A stretch of 64,000 nucleotides of DNA from Mesorhizobium sp. B2-3-4 (lineage in GTDB: Bacteria > Pseudomonadota > Alphaproteobacteria > Rhizobiales > Rhizobiaceae). A model generated the notes under the pieces. It saw only the letters and a list, made by a program, of their open reading frames with translations, searched no databases and had not been told where the DNA came from. A program made the position numbers and the translations under genes. Each line of letters opens with the position of its first letter. Position 1 is the stretch's first letter. Below are positions 26,024 through 37,074 of the stretch, piece by piece. The stretch is from contig NZ_VFVY01000030.1 in NCBI RefSeq assembly GCF_006442315.1, positions 1 to 64,000 on the forward strand, in the 5' to 3' direction.

Positions 26024-27586
26024 ATGACCAAAACCGATTTCGAGCGCAAACGGGATGCCGATCTAGTGATCGTCGGCGGTGGCTCGGCTGGCGCATTGCT
26101 GGCGGCACGGCTGAGCGAGGACCAGTCCCGTCGCGTCCTGCTGATCGAGGCCGGCGAGGAGGCTGATGACCCCGACATCTGGAACCCCGCCGCGTGGCCG
26201 GCGCTCCAGGGCCGCGACTACGATTGGGACTATCGCACGGAGCCGCAAGCCGGCACCGCTGGCCGTGTGCACCATTGGGCGCGCGGTCGCCTGATCGGCG
26301 GTTCGAGCTGCCTGCACGCGATGGGTTATATGCGCGGTTATCCCCAGGACTTCCAGGCCTGGGTCGATGCGACTGGCGATACGAGGTGGAGCTGGGACGG
26401 ATTGCTGCCCGCCTTTCAGGCTATTGAAGATCATCCGCGGGGCGGCAACGGCCTTTACGGCAAGGGCGGGCCGATGCCCGTCCATTTGCCGGCGGATGAA
26501 GTCAGCCCGGTCGCGCGCGCGTTCATCGAAGCCGGCGCCTCGCTTGGCCTGCCGCGCCTTGAAGGCCACAACAGCGGACAGATGATCGGCGTCACGCCGA
26601 ACTCCTTGAACATTCGAGACGGACGGCGGGTGACCGCGGCCGACGCCTGGCTCACGCCGGCTGTTCGGGGTCGTAAAAACCTGACCATACTTGCGGGATC
26701 CCGGGTGCTGCGGCTGCAATTGGCCGGCAATCAGGTTCGCGGCCTCGAAGTCGTGGGGCGGCAGGGTCCGATCGAAATCCTGGCGGATCAGATCGTGCTG
26801 TGCGCTGGCGCGCTCGAAAGCCCGGCTCTGCTGATGCGCTCGGGCATCGGTCCGCGCGACACGCTCGATGCCGCCGGCGTCGGCTGCGTGATCGACATGC
26901 CGCAAATCGGCCGAAACCTTCAGGATCACCTGCTCGGCGCCGGCAACCTCTACGCGGCCCGCAAGCACGTTCCCCCGTCTCGCCTCCAGCACTCGGAATC
27001 GATGGCCTATATCAGCGCTGCCGGTTTCACCGCCACCGGTCAGCCCGAAATCGTCGTCGGGTGCGGCATCGCGCCGATCGTGTCCGAACGCTTTCAGGCG
27101 CCTGCAGCTGGCACCGCCTATTCGTTGCTGTTCGGAATAACCCATCCGGCGAGCCGTGGCAGCGTCAGCATAAGCGGGCCGGAACTGGGCGATCGATTGA
27201 TCATCGACCCTCAATATCTGCAAAGCGGTCGGGATCGCGAGCTGTTTCGCCAGGCACTCGAGGCGGCCCGGACAATCGGGCATCGCGACGAACTCGCCGA
27301 CTGGCGAGAGCGCGAACTCCTGCCGGGTACGCTGAACAGCACGGCCGAGATGGACGACTTCATCGCCCGGTCTGTCATCACCCACCACCACCCCTGCGGC
27401 ACCTGCCGGATGGGCAAGGACCAGGACGCCGTCGTCGACGCGGATCTGCGGCTCAAGGCGCTCGACAATCTTTTTGTCGTCGACGCATCGGTCATGCCCA
27501 GCCTCACCGCTGGACCGATACACGCCGCCGTTCTCGCGATCGCCGAGACCTTCGCTCGGGCCATGAATGCAAAATTTGGCTCTTAA
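26024..27586 (+). CDS. pno: Pyridoxine 4-oxidase (GMC flavoprotein)
   Basis: A 520-residue FAD-dependent GMC oxidoreductase that oxidises pyridoxine to pyridoxal, the entry reaction of the pathway. The dinucleotide motif is VIVGGGSAGALLAARLSED near the N-terminus. The catalytic histidines lie in THHHPCGTCRMG (about residues 453-464). Extensive similarity to the M. loti pyridoxine oxidase is recalled over the whole length. I chose the ATG at 26024, which has GGAG five bases upstream; a frame opening 36 codons earlier has no such site. It shares direction with the GntR gene and converges with the sugar-acid locus. Confidence 0.93.
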   Translation: MTKTDFERKRDADLVIVGGGSAGALLAARLSEDQSRRVLLIEAGEEADDPDIWNPAAWPALQGRDYDWDYRTEPQAGTAGRVHHWARGRLIGGSSCLHAMGYMRGYPQDFQAWVDATGDTRWSWDGLLPAFQAIEDHPRGGNGLYGKGGPMPVHLPADEVSPVARAFIEAGASLGLPRLEGHNSGQMIGVTPNSLNIRDGRRVTAADAWLTPAVRGRKNLTILAGSRVLRLQLAGNQVRGLEVVGRQGPIEILADQIVLCAGALESPALLMRSGIGPRDTLDAAGVGCVIDMPQIGRNLQDHLLGAGNLYAARKHVPPSRLQHSESMAYISAAGFTATGQPEIVVGCGIAPIVSERFQAPAAGTAYSLLFGITHPASRGSVSISGPELGDRLIIDPQYLQSGRDRELFRQALEAARTIGHRDELADWRERELLPGTLNSTAEMDDFIARSVITHHHPCGTCRMGKDQDAVVDADLRLKALDNLFVVDASVMPSLTAGPIHAAVLAIAETFARAMNAKFGS

Positions 27587-27619
27587 GCCTCCCCGTGCGG
27601 CGCGCCGGGTGCTTTGCGG

Positions 27620-28498
27620 TCAGCCGGCGAAGCGCGGTTCCGCGACGCCCTTGATCCCAAGCCCGGTGATGGCGAACAGGCTGCCGCGCAGGACGCCGTC
27701 GCCGGGAAAGCGCGGCAGCGGCGGCTTGGCCATCGAGGTGACGTAAAGCGTATCGAGCTTCGGCCCGCCGAACATGACGCTGGTGATCTTCTTGACCGGC
27801 ATGTCGATGATGCGGTCGACCGAGCCATCAGGCGCATAGCGCACCAGACGTCCGTCATAGACCAGCGCGTTCCACAGATAGCCTTCCGCATCGACGGTCG
27901 AGCCGTCGGCGGCCCCGCCCTTGCTGGTGTCGACGCGCACGAAGGTGCGGCGGTTGGTGGCGGCACCCGTGGCGATGTCGTAGTCATAGGCCCAGATTTC
28001 GCCGGTCCAGGTATCGGCGAAATAGAAGGTGCGGTCGTCCGGGCTCCAGCATGGACCGTTGGAGCAGATGATGCCTGTATCGATCTTGGTCACCGTGAAA
28101 TCCGGATCGAGCCGGTAGAGCCCGCCCGAGGGACCCTCCTCCATCGTGTCCATCGAGCCGGCGAAGAAGCGGCCGCGCCGGTCGACCTTGCCGTCGTTGA
28201 GACGGTTCATCGGCCGGTCGGGTTCCGGATCGTGGATGAGCGTCACCTCGCCGGTGGCGAAATCGAGAAGGTGGAAGCCGCGCTGCAGCGACACCACGGC
28301 GCCGCTGCCGTCCTTGCGCAGCGCCATCGAGCCGATCTTCATCGGCACGTCCCAGCTTCGGATCTCGCGCCCGTCGGCGGTGGCGCGGAACACGCGCCCG
28401 TCGAAACTGTCGATCCAGTAGAGCCGCTCCTGCTCGACGTCCCACAACGGGCCCTCGCCCAGCGTCGTCTTCACGTCCACCACGACTTCGATCTTCAT
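27620..28498 (-). CDS. SMP-30/gluconolactonase/LRE family lactonase
   Basis: A 292-residue six-bladed beta-propeller of the SMP-30 (regucalcin) family, which hydrolyses sugar 1,4- or 1,5-lactones with a divalent metal. The metal-binding N-terminal motif is GEGPLWD (about residues 14-20). Later signature parts are MNRLNDGKVDRRGRFF and DGSTVDAEGYLWNALVYDG. An ideal GGGAGGATGAC site precedes the ATG. It is the last gene of an operon with an ABC sugar importer, an SDR, a lambda-crystallin-type dehydrogenase and a beta-keto acid cleavage enzyme. This suggests it opens the lactone formed when a sugar is oxidised at C1. The exact sugar is unknown. Confidence 0.9.
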   Translation of the reverse strand: MKIEVVVDVKTTLGEGPLWDVEQERLYWIDSFDGRVFRATADGREIRSWDVPMKIGSMALRKDGSGAVVSLQRGFHLLDFATGEVTLIHDPEPDRPMNRLNDGKVDRRGRFFAGSMDTMEEGPSGGLYRLDPDFTVTKIDTGIICSNGPCWSPDDRTFYFADTWTGEIWAYDYDIATGAATNRRTFVRVDTSKGGAADGSTVDAEGYLWNALVYDGRLVRYAPDGSVDRIIDMPVKKITSVMFGGPKLDTLYVTSMAKPPLPRFPGDGVLRGSLFAITGLGIKGVAEPRFAG

Positions 28499-28546
28499 GT
28501 CATCCTCCCGTATATTGGTGTCTAGGCAGCGGTTGGTCGGGCCGCC

Positions 28547-29509
28547 TCAGAAGGCGACCTTGTCGCCGCCCTTCAAGGACAGGATCGCGCGCGCCTCGTC
28601 CGGCGTCGCCACCTCCATGCCAAGCCCTTCGATGATCTTGCGCGCCAGCACGACCTGTTCGGCATTCGACTTGGCGAGCTTGCCCTTGCCGGCCCACAGG
28701 CTGTCCTCAAGCCCGACCCTTATATTGCCGCCAAGGGCTGCCGATTGCGCCGCGATGCGCAACTGGCTGGCGCCCGCGCCAAGCACCGACCAGCGGAACT
28801 GGTCGCCGAACAGCCGGTCCGCCGTGCGCTTCATATGCGCGACATCCTCCGGATGCGTGCCGATGCCACCGAGCAGGCCGAACACCGACTGCACGAAGAA
28901 GGGCGGCTTCACCAGCCCCCGGTCGGCGAAATGAGCCAGGTTGTAGAGATGGGCGATGTCATAGCACTCGAACTCGAAGCGCGTGCCATTGTCGTAGCAG
29001 GTCGCCAGGATGTACTCGATGTCCTTGAACGAGTTGCGAAAGACGAGATCGCGGGTCGCTTCCAGATGCGGCTTTTCCCAGTCGAACTTGAAGGTCTCGT
29101 ATTTGTCGGCGAGATGGTAGAGCCCGAAATTGATCGAACCCATGTTGAGCGAGGCAACCTCGGGCTTGAACTGGGCAGCCGGGCGCACGCGCTCCTCGAC
29201 CTTCATGTAGGGGCTGCCGCCGGTGGTGATGTTGATGGCGGCATTGGTGCCTTGCTTGACGCGCGGCAGGAAGCGGGCGAACGCCTCCGGCGTCTGGTCG
29301 GGCTTGCCGGTCTCGGGATCGCGGGCATGCAGGTGCAGGATCGCCGCACCGGCTTCGGCCGCGGCTATCGCCTCGGACGCGATCTGGTCCGGAGTGATCG
29401 GCAGATAGGGCGACATGGTCGGGGTGTGGATCGCCCCCGTCACCGCGCAGGTGATGATGACCTTGCCCCTGGCCGCCGTGGCGCCGGGTTTGCGGCTGGT
29501 TTCTTTCAT
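28547..29509 (-). CDS. Beta-keto acid cleavage enzyme (BKACE, DUF849)
   Basis: A 320-residue zinc-dependent TIM-barrel enzyme of the 3-keto-5-aminohexanoate cleavage family. Members condense a beta-keto acid with acetyl-CoA and split it into acetoacetate and a new CoA ester. Family marks are ITCAVTGAIHTP at the N-terminus, the metal-site motif LHLHARDP (about residues 58-65) and MGSINFG. The ATG at 29509 overlaps the stop of the preceding dehydrogenase gene (ATGA), which rules out the longer frame. The coupled dehydrogenase would make a 3-keto acid, exactly the kind of substrate a BKACE needs. The keto acid itself is not identified. Confidence 0.9.
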   Translation of the reverse strand: MKETSRKPGATAARGKVIITCAVTGAIHTPTMSPYLPITPDQIASEAIAAAEAGAAILHLHARDPETGKPDQTPEAFARFLPRVKQGTNAAINITTGGSPYMKVEERVRPAAQFKPEVASLNMGSINFGLYHLADKYETFKFDWEKPHLEATRDLVFRNSFKDIEYILATCYDNGTRFEFECYDIAHLYNLAHFADRGLVKPPFFVQSVFGLLGGIGTHPEDVAHMKRTADRLFGDQFRWSVLGAGASQLRIAAQSAALGGNIRVGLEDSLWAGKGKLAKSNAEQVVLARKIIEGLGMEVATPDEARAILSLKGGDKVAF

Positions 29510-30453
29510 TGTCCGAACTCCTGATCCGATTTCTTCTTGTGCGCCGCCAGCGCCATCAGCCGGCGGTCGCGCCACACTTGCCGCTCACCCAGGCCCTCCC
29601 TGGGCAAGCGCTTGCTGCGCTCGGCCTCGACGGTTGCCATGACCTCGCCGGCCCAGTCGACCCGGCGCAGCATCTGCGGGAAAATGTTGGAATAGATGCC
29701 CTGGTAGCGGTCGACATAGTCGCGCACGCCGCCCGGAGCGTTGAGATCGATGGTCTCGAACGGCCCCATGAATGACCAGCGCAGCGCCAGCCCGTCGCGG
29801 ATGCCGATATCGACATCCTCGACGCTGGCATAACCGTCGGCGACCAGCCGGAACGATTCCTCCAGCAGCGCGCCTTGCAGCCGGTTCATGATGAAGCCGT
29901 CGAGCTCGCGCTTCATCACCAGCGGCGCGTGGCCGGCCTCGATCAGGAAGGCGCGCGTTCTCTCCAGCGTCTCGCCCGATGTCCATGGCGCCGGCACCAC
30001 TTCGGCGGCGGGAATGAGATAGGGCGGATTGATCGGGTGCACGACCAGGCAGCGATGTCGCCCCTTGAGATGGTCGGTGAATTTCGACGGCAGCAGCGCC
30101 GACGTCGAACTGGCGATCACGGCTTGCGGATCGGCGGCGGAGTCGATCAGCGAAAACACCTCACGCTTCACCTCGAGATTTTCCGGCGTGTTCTCCTGAA
30201 TATGGACCGCGCCGGCAAGCGCTTCGCCGAGATCGGCGACAACAGCGATGCGATCGAGCACGGCGGCGGCGGACTGCCCGCGCAGCAACTCGTTGGCGGC
30301 GAGATCGCCGAGCACACCGGCAATGTAGTCGCGGGCGCCGCCGGTCGCGGCGGGCGACTGGTCCCACATGCGCACATCATGGCCGGCGCGCGCGAAACTG
30401 ATCGCCCAGGCCCGCCCGATGAATCCGCTGCCGACGATCGCAACCTGTGCCAT
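29506..30453 (-). CDS. Lambda-crystallin-type 3-hydroxy acid dehydrogenase (L-gulonate 3-dehydrogenase-like)
   Basis: A 315-residue member of the 3-hydroxyacyl-CoA dehydrogenase family. It has the Rossmann motif IVGSGFIGRAWA (about residues 5-16), STSALLPS, and the catalytic histidine segment VVHPINPPYLIP, which is typical of L-gulonate 3-dehydrogenase/lambda-crystallin and of carnitine dehydrogenase. The expected reaction is NAD-dependent oxidation of a 3-hydroxy acid to a 3-keto acid. It is 11 bases after the SDR gene and overlaps the BKACE gene by four. With the lactonase nearby, a hexonate such as L-gulonate fits better than carnitine, but this is inferred. Confidence 0.85.
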   Translation of the reverse strand: MAQVAIVGSGFIGRAWAISFARAGHDVRMWDQSPAATGGARDYIAGVLGDLAANELLRGQSAAAVLDRIAVVADLGEALAGAVHIQENTPENLEVKREVFSLIDSAADPQAVIASSTSALLPSKFTDHLKGRHRCLVVHPINPPYLIPAAEVVPAPWTSGETLERTRAFLIEAGHAPLVMKRELDGFIMNRLQGALLEESFRLVADGYASVEDVDIGIRDGLALRWSFMGPFETIDLNAPGGVRDYVDRYQGIYSNIFPQMLRRVDWAGEVMATVEAERSKRLPREGLGERQVWRDRRLMALAAHKKKSDQEFGQ

Positions 30454-30464
30454 GGATCATACCC

Positions 30465-31274
30465 TCAAAGTGTTTCGACGTTGCCGTCGACGCCGAGCGA
30501 CTGGCCGGAAATGTTTATCCCCGCATCCGAAAGCAGGAAGGCGACCATCGAGGCGACATCGTAAGGACTGGTCATGCGGCGCAGCGAGATGTTCTGCAGA
30601 TAGCGCCCGGTCATCTCCTCGTGGCTGATTCCGACCTGCCTGGCGCGGGCCGAGATGACGCTTTCTATGCGGGGGCCCTCGATGATGCCGGGCAGGATGG
30701 CATTGACCCTGATGCCGTGCGGCCCGAGTTCCTTGGCGAGGCTCTGGGTGAAGCCGATCACGCCGAATTTGGCGGCCGAGTAGGGTGTGCGGAAAGCATA
30801 ACCGTGGCGGCCGGCGGCCGACGACATCGAGACGATCGAGCCGCCGCCCGCCGCCTTGATCATCGGCACGGCGCGCCGCGCGCACAGGAACTGGCCGGTC
30901 AGGCAGATGTCGAGGCAGCGCCGCCAGTCGGCGGGATCGATCTCGTCGACGCCGCCGGTGGGGCCGGCAATGCCGGCATTGTTGATCAGGGCGTCCAGAC
31001 CGCCGAGTTTTTCCCCGATCGTCTCGAACAGCCGGTCGACATCGTCGTCGCGCGAGACGTCGGCCTTGACCGCGGCCACCAGGTCGATCTTGCCCGGAGC
31101 GGCGGCCAGCGCCTCGTCGGAAACGTCGCAGACGACGATGCGCGCACCGAGCCGCGACAGCGTGTCGGCGATGGCCAGCCCGATGCCGCCGGCGCCAGCC
31201 GTCACCAGCACGCGCTGTCCTTTGAGGCCGGCCAGGAATTGCTCTGCCGTTTCAGGTGCCTTGGTGCTCATCAT
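30465..31274 (-). CDS. Short-chain dehydrogenase/reductase
   Basis: A 269-residue classical SDR: cofactor loop TAGAGGIGLA (about residues 24-33), DVSDEALA ending strand 2 (NAD preference), NNAGIAGP, catalytic serines in VSMSSAAGR and the active-site pair in PYSAAKFG. AAAGGACTGG is the ribosome binding site. It lies between the permease and the lambda-crystallin-type dehydrogenase in the sugar-acid operon. It could oxidise the imported sugar at C1 to the lactone handled by the SMP-30 protein. Substrate not determined by sequence. Confidence 0.87.
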   Translation of the reverse strand: MMSTKAPETAEQFLAGLKGQRVLVTAGAGGIGLAIADTLSRLGARIVVCDVSDEALAAAPGKIDLVAAVKADVSRDDDVDRLFETIGEKLGGLDALINNAGIAGPTGGVDEIDPADWRRCLDICLTGQFLCARRAVPMIKAAGGGSIVSMSSAAGRHGYAFRTPYSAAKFGVIGFTQSLAKELGPHGIRVNAILPGIIEGPRIESVISARARQVGISHEEMTGRYLQNISLRRMTSPYDVASMVAFLLSDAGINISGQSLGVDGNVETL

Positions 31275-31283
31275 CCAGTCCTT

Positions 31284-33357
31284 TCAATGAGGCTGCCGTT
31301 CGCGCAGCGCCATGACGGCGCCGAGAACGACCAGCCCGTAGAGAATTGCCCGCGTCGCGTAGGGCAGCGTTGTGCCGGCCAGCAGCATTTGCAGCGCCGT
31401 CAACAGGAGCACCCCGCCGAGCATGCCGAGATAGTGGCCGCGCCCGCCGGTGATCAGCGCCCCGCCGACCACGACGACGGCGATCGACGGCAAGAGATAG
31501 TCGTCGCCCATGCCGAGGCTTGCCTGGCCGGAAAAGCCGGTCAGCATGATGCCGACAAGCGCGGCGCAGACGGCCGACAGCATGTAGACCAGGATCAGCG
31601 TGCGCTCGACGCCGATGCCGGACAGGCGCGCGGCGCGCAGCCCGTTGCCGATGCCGTAGACCCGGCGTCCGAACGGCGTGCGGCCGAGCAGGAGCACCGC
31701 TCCGGCCACGAAGACGACCATCACCAGGACGACCGGCGTCACAAAACCGAGCCGCGCGGTCATGAACCAGCGCAGCATCGGCGACGAGAAGCCGGCCGGC
31801 GTTCCCTGCGAATAGAGCAGCGCGAAGCCTTGCAGGATGCCGTTTGTGGCAAGCGTCATGACGATTGGCGAAATGCCGAGATAGACGATGCCGAAGCCAT
31901 TGGCGAAGCCGATGGCGCAGGCCATCGCCAGCACGACAGGCAAGGCATAGACAGGGCCGCGTCCGAGCCATTGACCATGCCGGCCAGGATGATGCCGGAA
32001 ATGCCGATCGTCCACGGCACGGAAAGATCGAGGCCGCCGGTCAGGATGACGGTTCCCTGCCCCAGCGCCAGGACGGCCAGGAAGGACGACAGCACCAGCA
32101 GCGAATTCCAGTAACCTGGATTGAGGATGGCGCGGCCGAGCCAGATCTGGGTGACGATGACGATGACAAGAAGACATGCATAGGCCGGCAGCGCATAGCG
32201 CAGGATCTCGGCATTGCGTCGATAGAGGGCGGGAGGCGGCGGAGCCGCATCCCGCTTGCCATGCGAGGGTCCGCTAAGCTTGAGACGCCGGTCCACGCGC
32301 TCGAGTTGCGAGGGCAGTATGCCGGCGCGCCAGGCGGCAAGCCGGGCGCGCGCCGCGCGAAGCTGCACGGCAAGCACCGACGCGTGGGACAGGGAACTGG
32401 CCAAGGCGGCCAGCACCAGAATGGTGCCTTCGGCGATGGTCGAATAGTAAGCCGATACGTTGAGCACCAGAAGGATGTTCACCACCATCATCAGGATGAA
32501 GGCGCCGAAGACGCTGCCAACCGGGCCGCCCTGCCCGCCGCCGAGGCGCGTGCCGCCGACGACGACCGCGGCGAACATCGACAAAAGCAGCGGATTGCCG
32601 ACCAGCGGATCGCCGCTGCCGGTCTGCGCGCTGATGAACACGCCGGCCAGACCGTAGCAGCCGCCGGCGACCACATAGACGGCGAAACGCACCAGCACGA
32701 CATTGATACCGACCGCGGCGGCCGAATCGGCGTCGCTGCCGATGGCGTAGAGCGCGGTCCCGAAACGGGTCCCCTTGAGCCAGAACCAGGCGAGCAGGAC
32801 CACGCCGATCACCACCAGCGGCATTGGCAGCCAGCCGGCGATCGCATCGCCCAGATAGAAGGTGCCGAGATCGGGGGACACGAAGCCGCCGGGCTTGTCC
32901 ATCACCAAGAGCGTGACGCCTTGCAGGATGAACATGGTGGAGAGCGTCACCACGATGGGCTGCATGCGCAGCACGGCAATGAAGAAGCCGTTGAAGGCGC
33001 CCACCGCCATGCCGACGCCGATGCCGACCGCCGTCCACAGGACGACGCTGGCGCCCGGCGCCATCGGGTCCATGCTCGATGCCAGCACGGCATTGACCAG
33101 CGATATCACCGCGCCGGCCGACAGGTCGAAGCCGCCCGACAGGATCACGATGGTCTGGCCGATGGCGGCGAGCGCCGAGGTCGCTCCGCCGCTGGACAGG
33201 AACGACACGTCGAAATAGGTCAGCGGCCCGGCGCTGATCCAGTCGACGATGAAAAGCAGGATCGCCAGCACGGCGGCGGCGATCAACGCGCCGCGATTGC
33301 GCGCCAGCGCGCGGCGCAGGCCGAAGCCGCTGGAACCAGGCGAGGAGGCCATGCTGC

Positions 33358-33361
<4 letters not shown>
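31284..33361 (-). pseudogene. Fused double ABC sugar permease, interrupted by a one-base frameshift
   Basis: Two RbsC-like permease domains are encoded in one gene. The first occupies about residues 15-330 (ILSGGFDLSAGAVISLV, LRMQPIVVTLSTMFILQG). A basic linker follows, then a second domain begins with ILTGGLDLSVPWTIG. At about 31948-31960 the second domain leaves the frame after GMVNGSDAAL and continues one frame over at VYALPVVLAMACAIGFANG through YLGISPIVMTLATNG to the stop at 31284. The whole span is 2078 bases, one short of a 692-residue frame, so a single base is missing. It overlaps the ATPase gene by four bases. Either the transporter is inactivated or the assembly has an error; all other parts look intact. 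Confidence 0.8.
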
Positions 33362-34890
<1,529 letters not shown>

Positions 34891-34984
34891 GTCCTCGATC
34901 GCCGGGCTTTGGGCGTCATCCATCGGCGCGGATCGACGATGCACGGGAGGTATCCGTGCATCGTCGTCAGTGGCCTTGGGAGGC

Positions 34985-36112
34985 TTAGTTCTCCGGCTGG
35001 CCGACAAGGGCGGCGTTGAGGCCGACCTCGGGTGTCTGGTCCGAGAAGATCGAAGCGAACCAGCCGGGATTGGAGACCAGCGACGGCTTGAAGGCGTTAC
35101 AGCCGGCCTTCATTTCCGCCCAGGTGCCTTCATCGCACAGCTTGATCGTCTCATTGGTGACGACCGGCAGCGGCAGGATCGTGGTCTTCGGCACGTCCTT
35201 GCCTTCGATCGCCTCGACGGCGAGTTTCAGCGCCAGCGCCCCGGAATAAGGTGGCGAGGCATAGGAAATGCGTTGCGCGCCGGCCGGTGCATAGGGAGCA
35301 GCCGCGCCTTCCACTTCGGTACCCTCCGGCAGCATCTGGATGCGGCCGCCATTGGAGCCTTCACCGGCGCATGGCAGGAGTTCGCTCGCCTTCTTGCCGG
35401 CTTCCATCTGCATGGAGTTGGCGGTGAAGCAGCCGACCTGCATCCACAGCCCGTTTATGTCGTTCCAGTTGCGGGTTGCCAGGATCTTCGAAAGCTCGGT
35501 GCGGGCGACCGCCTGGCTCCACATGCCGACAGCCTCGCCGACGATCTTGATGTCGGGATATTTGGCGAAGACTTCCTTGGCGGCCTTTGTCCGCTGATCG
35601 TCGACGGACGTGCCCGGAACACCCGTAACGGCGATGATGTTGCCCTTGCCGTTGAGCTTCTTGACCAGCCATTCGGCGGTCACCCTGCCCGCTTCCAACT
35701 GATCGATATGGACGTTGTAGGCGCAAGGTTCGGTGATTTCGGCGTCGTAGGCAAAGACCTTCACGCCCTTGTCGCAGGCATTCTTGACGACCTGGTTGAG
35801 CGCGGTCGGCGATATCGGATAGACGATGATCGCCTCGGCGCCGCTTTGCACCATGGCATTGATCTGCTGGATCTGGCGCTGCGCGTTCGGCCCAGCGACC
35901 TGGACCTGCAGATCGACCTTGTCGGCAAGGCTCTTGTGCGCGGCCATGGCCTTGACCATGTTTGCCGCCTCGGCCTGCCAGTCATTGCCGATATAGCTCA
36001 TGCTCAGAAAGATCTTGTGCTTTTCGGCGGCTTCGACGACCGACACGCCAAGGGCGCAAACGGCCATGCCGGCCAGCAGCGCAAGCCGCCGGACTTTCAA
36101 TCCGATACCCAT
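34985..36112 (-). CDS. Periplasmic sugar-binding protein of an ABC importer
   Basis: A 375-residue substrate-binding protein of the RbsB/type I periplasmic class. A signal peptide covers about residues 1-28 (VRRLALLAGMAVCALGVSV...EAAEK). The mature protein begins with KIFLSMSYIGNDWQ and contains AIIVYPISPTALNQVVKNAC. The ATG at 36112 has a perfect GGGAGGAG site. It is the first gene of the sugar-acid operon and is divergent from the GntR regulator. The ligand is probably a pentose, hexose or sugar derivative that the downstream dehydrogenases then process. Confidence 0.88.
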   Translation of the reverse strand: MGIGLKVRRLALLAGMAVCALGVSVVEAAEKHKIFLSMSYIGNDWQAEAANMVKAMAAHKSLADKVDLQVQVAGPNAQRQIQQINAMVQSGAEAIIVYPISPTALNQVVKNACDKGVKVFAYDAEITEPCAYNVHIDQLEAGRVTAEWLVKKLNGKGNIIAVTGVPGTSVDDQRTKAAKEVFAKYPDIKIVGEAVGMWSQAVARTELSKILATRNWNDINGLWMQVGCFTANSMQMEAGKKASELLPCAGEGSNGGRIQMLPEGTEVEGAAAPYAPAGAQRISYASPPYSGALALKLAVEAIEGKDVPKTTILPLPVVTNETIKLCDEGTWAEMKAGCNAFKPSLVSNPGWFASIFSDQTPEVGLNAALVGQPEN

Positions 36113-36317
36113 GTGAACTCCTCCCAATCCGAACGACCGAATGCCTCCCAGGGGCACGAGACGTGGCCCCTGTCATTCGATGTCGGCGACCGTACCACTA
36201 TTTGATCAAAGATCAATGATGAAATATCCTGTCGGACGACGGCGACGCTTGACGCCGTCGTCCGAACCTTGCATTTCGGGAAGATGCGCGGCCTTTGCGC
36301 GGGAAGGTTGAGGAGAG
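36113..36317. promoter_or_regulatory. Divergent control region with a palindromic operator
   Basis: This 205-base spacer separates the sugar-binding protein gene from the GntR gene. At 36201-36210 lies the perfect palindrome TTTGATCAAA. It is part of the larger dyad TTGATC-AAA-GATCAA (36202-36216). The surrounding 36195-36230 is the only AT-rich patch in the spacer. This is the likely binding site of the adjacent FadR-type regulator. No clear -35/-10 pair could be assigned. Confidence 0.6.
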
Positions 36318-36998
36318 ATGGCTGGAGCGGCGTTCAGGAAGCCTGGTGTCGAGATCACGCCGCTGTCCAGGGAGACCCTGCAGGACAGGGTCTATCGGCA
36401 TGTCACCGAACTGATCCTCGACGGCAGCATCGTGCCTGGCGAGATGGTGACGGTGCAAAGCCTCGCCGACGCCTTTGGTGTCAGCCCGATGCCGGTCAGG
36501 GAGGCATTGCGGCGGCTGACCGCGGCCAATGCCTTGATGGTCGTTTCAGGCCGTTCGATCGGAATTCCGGCGCTCAGCCGCGCCCGCCTCGTCGATCTCC
36601 GGAATGTCCGCTTCGAGATCGAGGCGATCGCCGCCGCGTGGGCCGCCGAGCACATGGACGAGCAGGGCATTGCCCAACTCGGCAGGCATTTGGAAGTTCT
36701 CGAACAGGCCAATGCCGCGGGAGACGTCAAATCCTACCTGCGCGCCAACTACGCTTTTCATTTCTCCATCTACCGGGCAGCGGGCTCCGAAAACATCCTC
36801 AACATCATCGAGAACCTGTGGCTGCAGATCAGCCCCTATTTCAACATGCTGCATGATTCGGGAAACTATTCGACCGCCAACGAGCATCACCAGGAGATGT
36901 TCGCGGCACTGCGCGATCGCGATGGCGAGGCGGTCAAGGCCGCGGTCCGCGCCGATATCGACGCCGCCTTCAACGTGCTGGTCGGCCTGCTCAAATAG
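36318..36998 (+). CDS. GntR-family regulator (FadR/FCD type) of the sugar-acid locus
   Basis: A 226-residue regulator with an N-terminal winged helix (about residues 20-85, including GVSPMPVREALRRLTAANAL) and a C-terminal FCD helical domain. The segment FHFSIYRAAGSENIL carries the metal/ligand-binding histidine typical of that domain. A GAGGAGAG site precedes the ATG. It is divergent from the importer and sugar-acid catabolic operon and has a good palindrome in the shared spacer, so it most likely controls that operon in response to a sugar acid. Confidence 0.88.
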   Translation: MAGAAFRKPGVEITPLSRETLQDRVYRHVTELILDGSIVPGEMVTVQSLADAFGVSPMPVREALRRLTAANALMVVSGRSIGIPALSRARLVDLRNVRFEIEAIAAAWAAEHMDEQGIAQLGRHLEVLEQANAAGDVKSYLRANYAFHFSIYRAAGSENILNIIENLWLQISPYFNMLHDSGNYSTANEHHQEMFAALRDRDGEAVKAAVRADIDAAFNVLVGLLK

Positions 36999-37074
36999 CC
37001 GTGCGCCCAAGCGGTGACCGCCGACATGGCCGGCAACATTGCCTTCTGCGGGCGCTCACTGGATAGTCCCGGCA

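Noticed and set aside
29506..30453. Carnitine dehydrogenase as the name of the lambda-crystallin-type enzyme, since BKACE enzymes also serve in carnitine breakdown
   Set aside because: The neighbours (sugar importer, lactonase, SDR) favour a sugar acid, and no betaine-related genes are present; kept only as an alternative.
30447..32114. Plus-strand frame of 555 codons
   Set aside because: Antisense to the SDR and permease genes; composition typical of a shadow frame.
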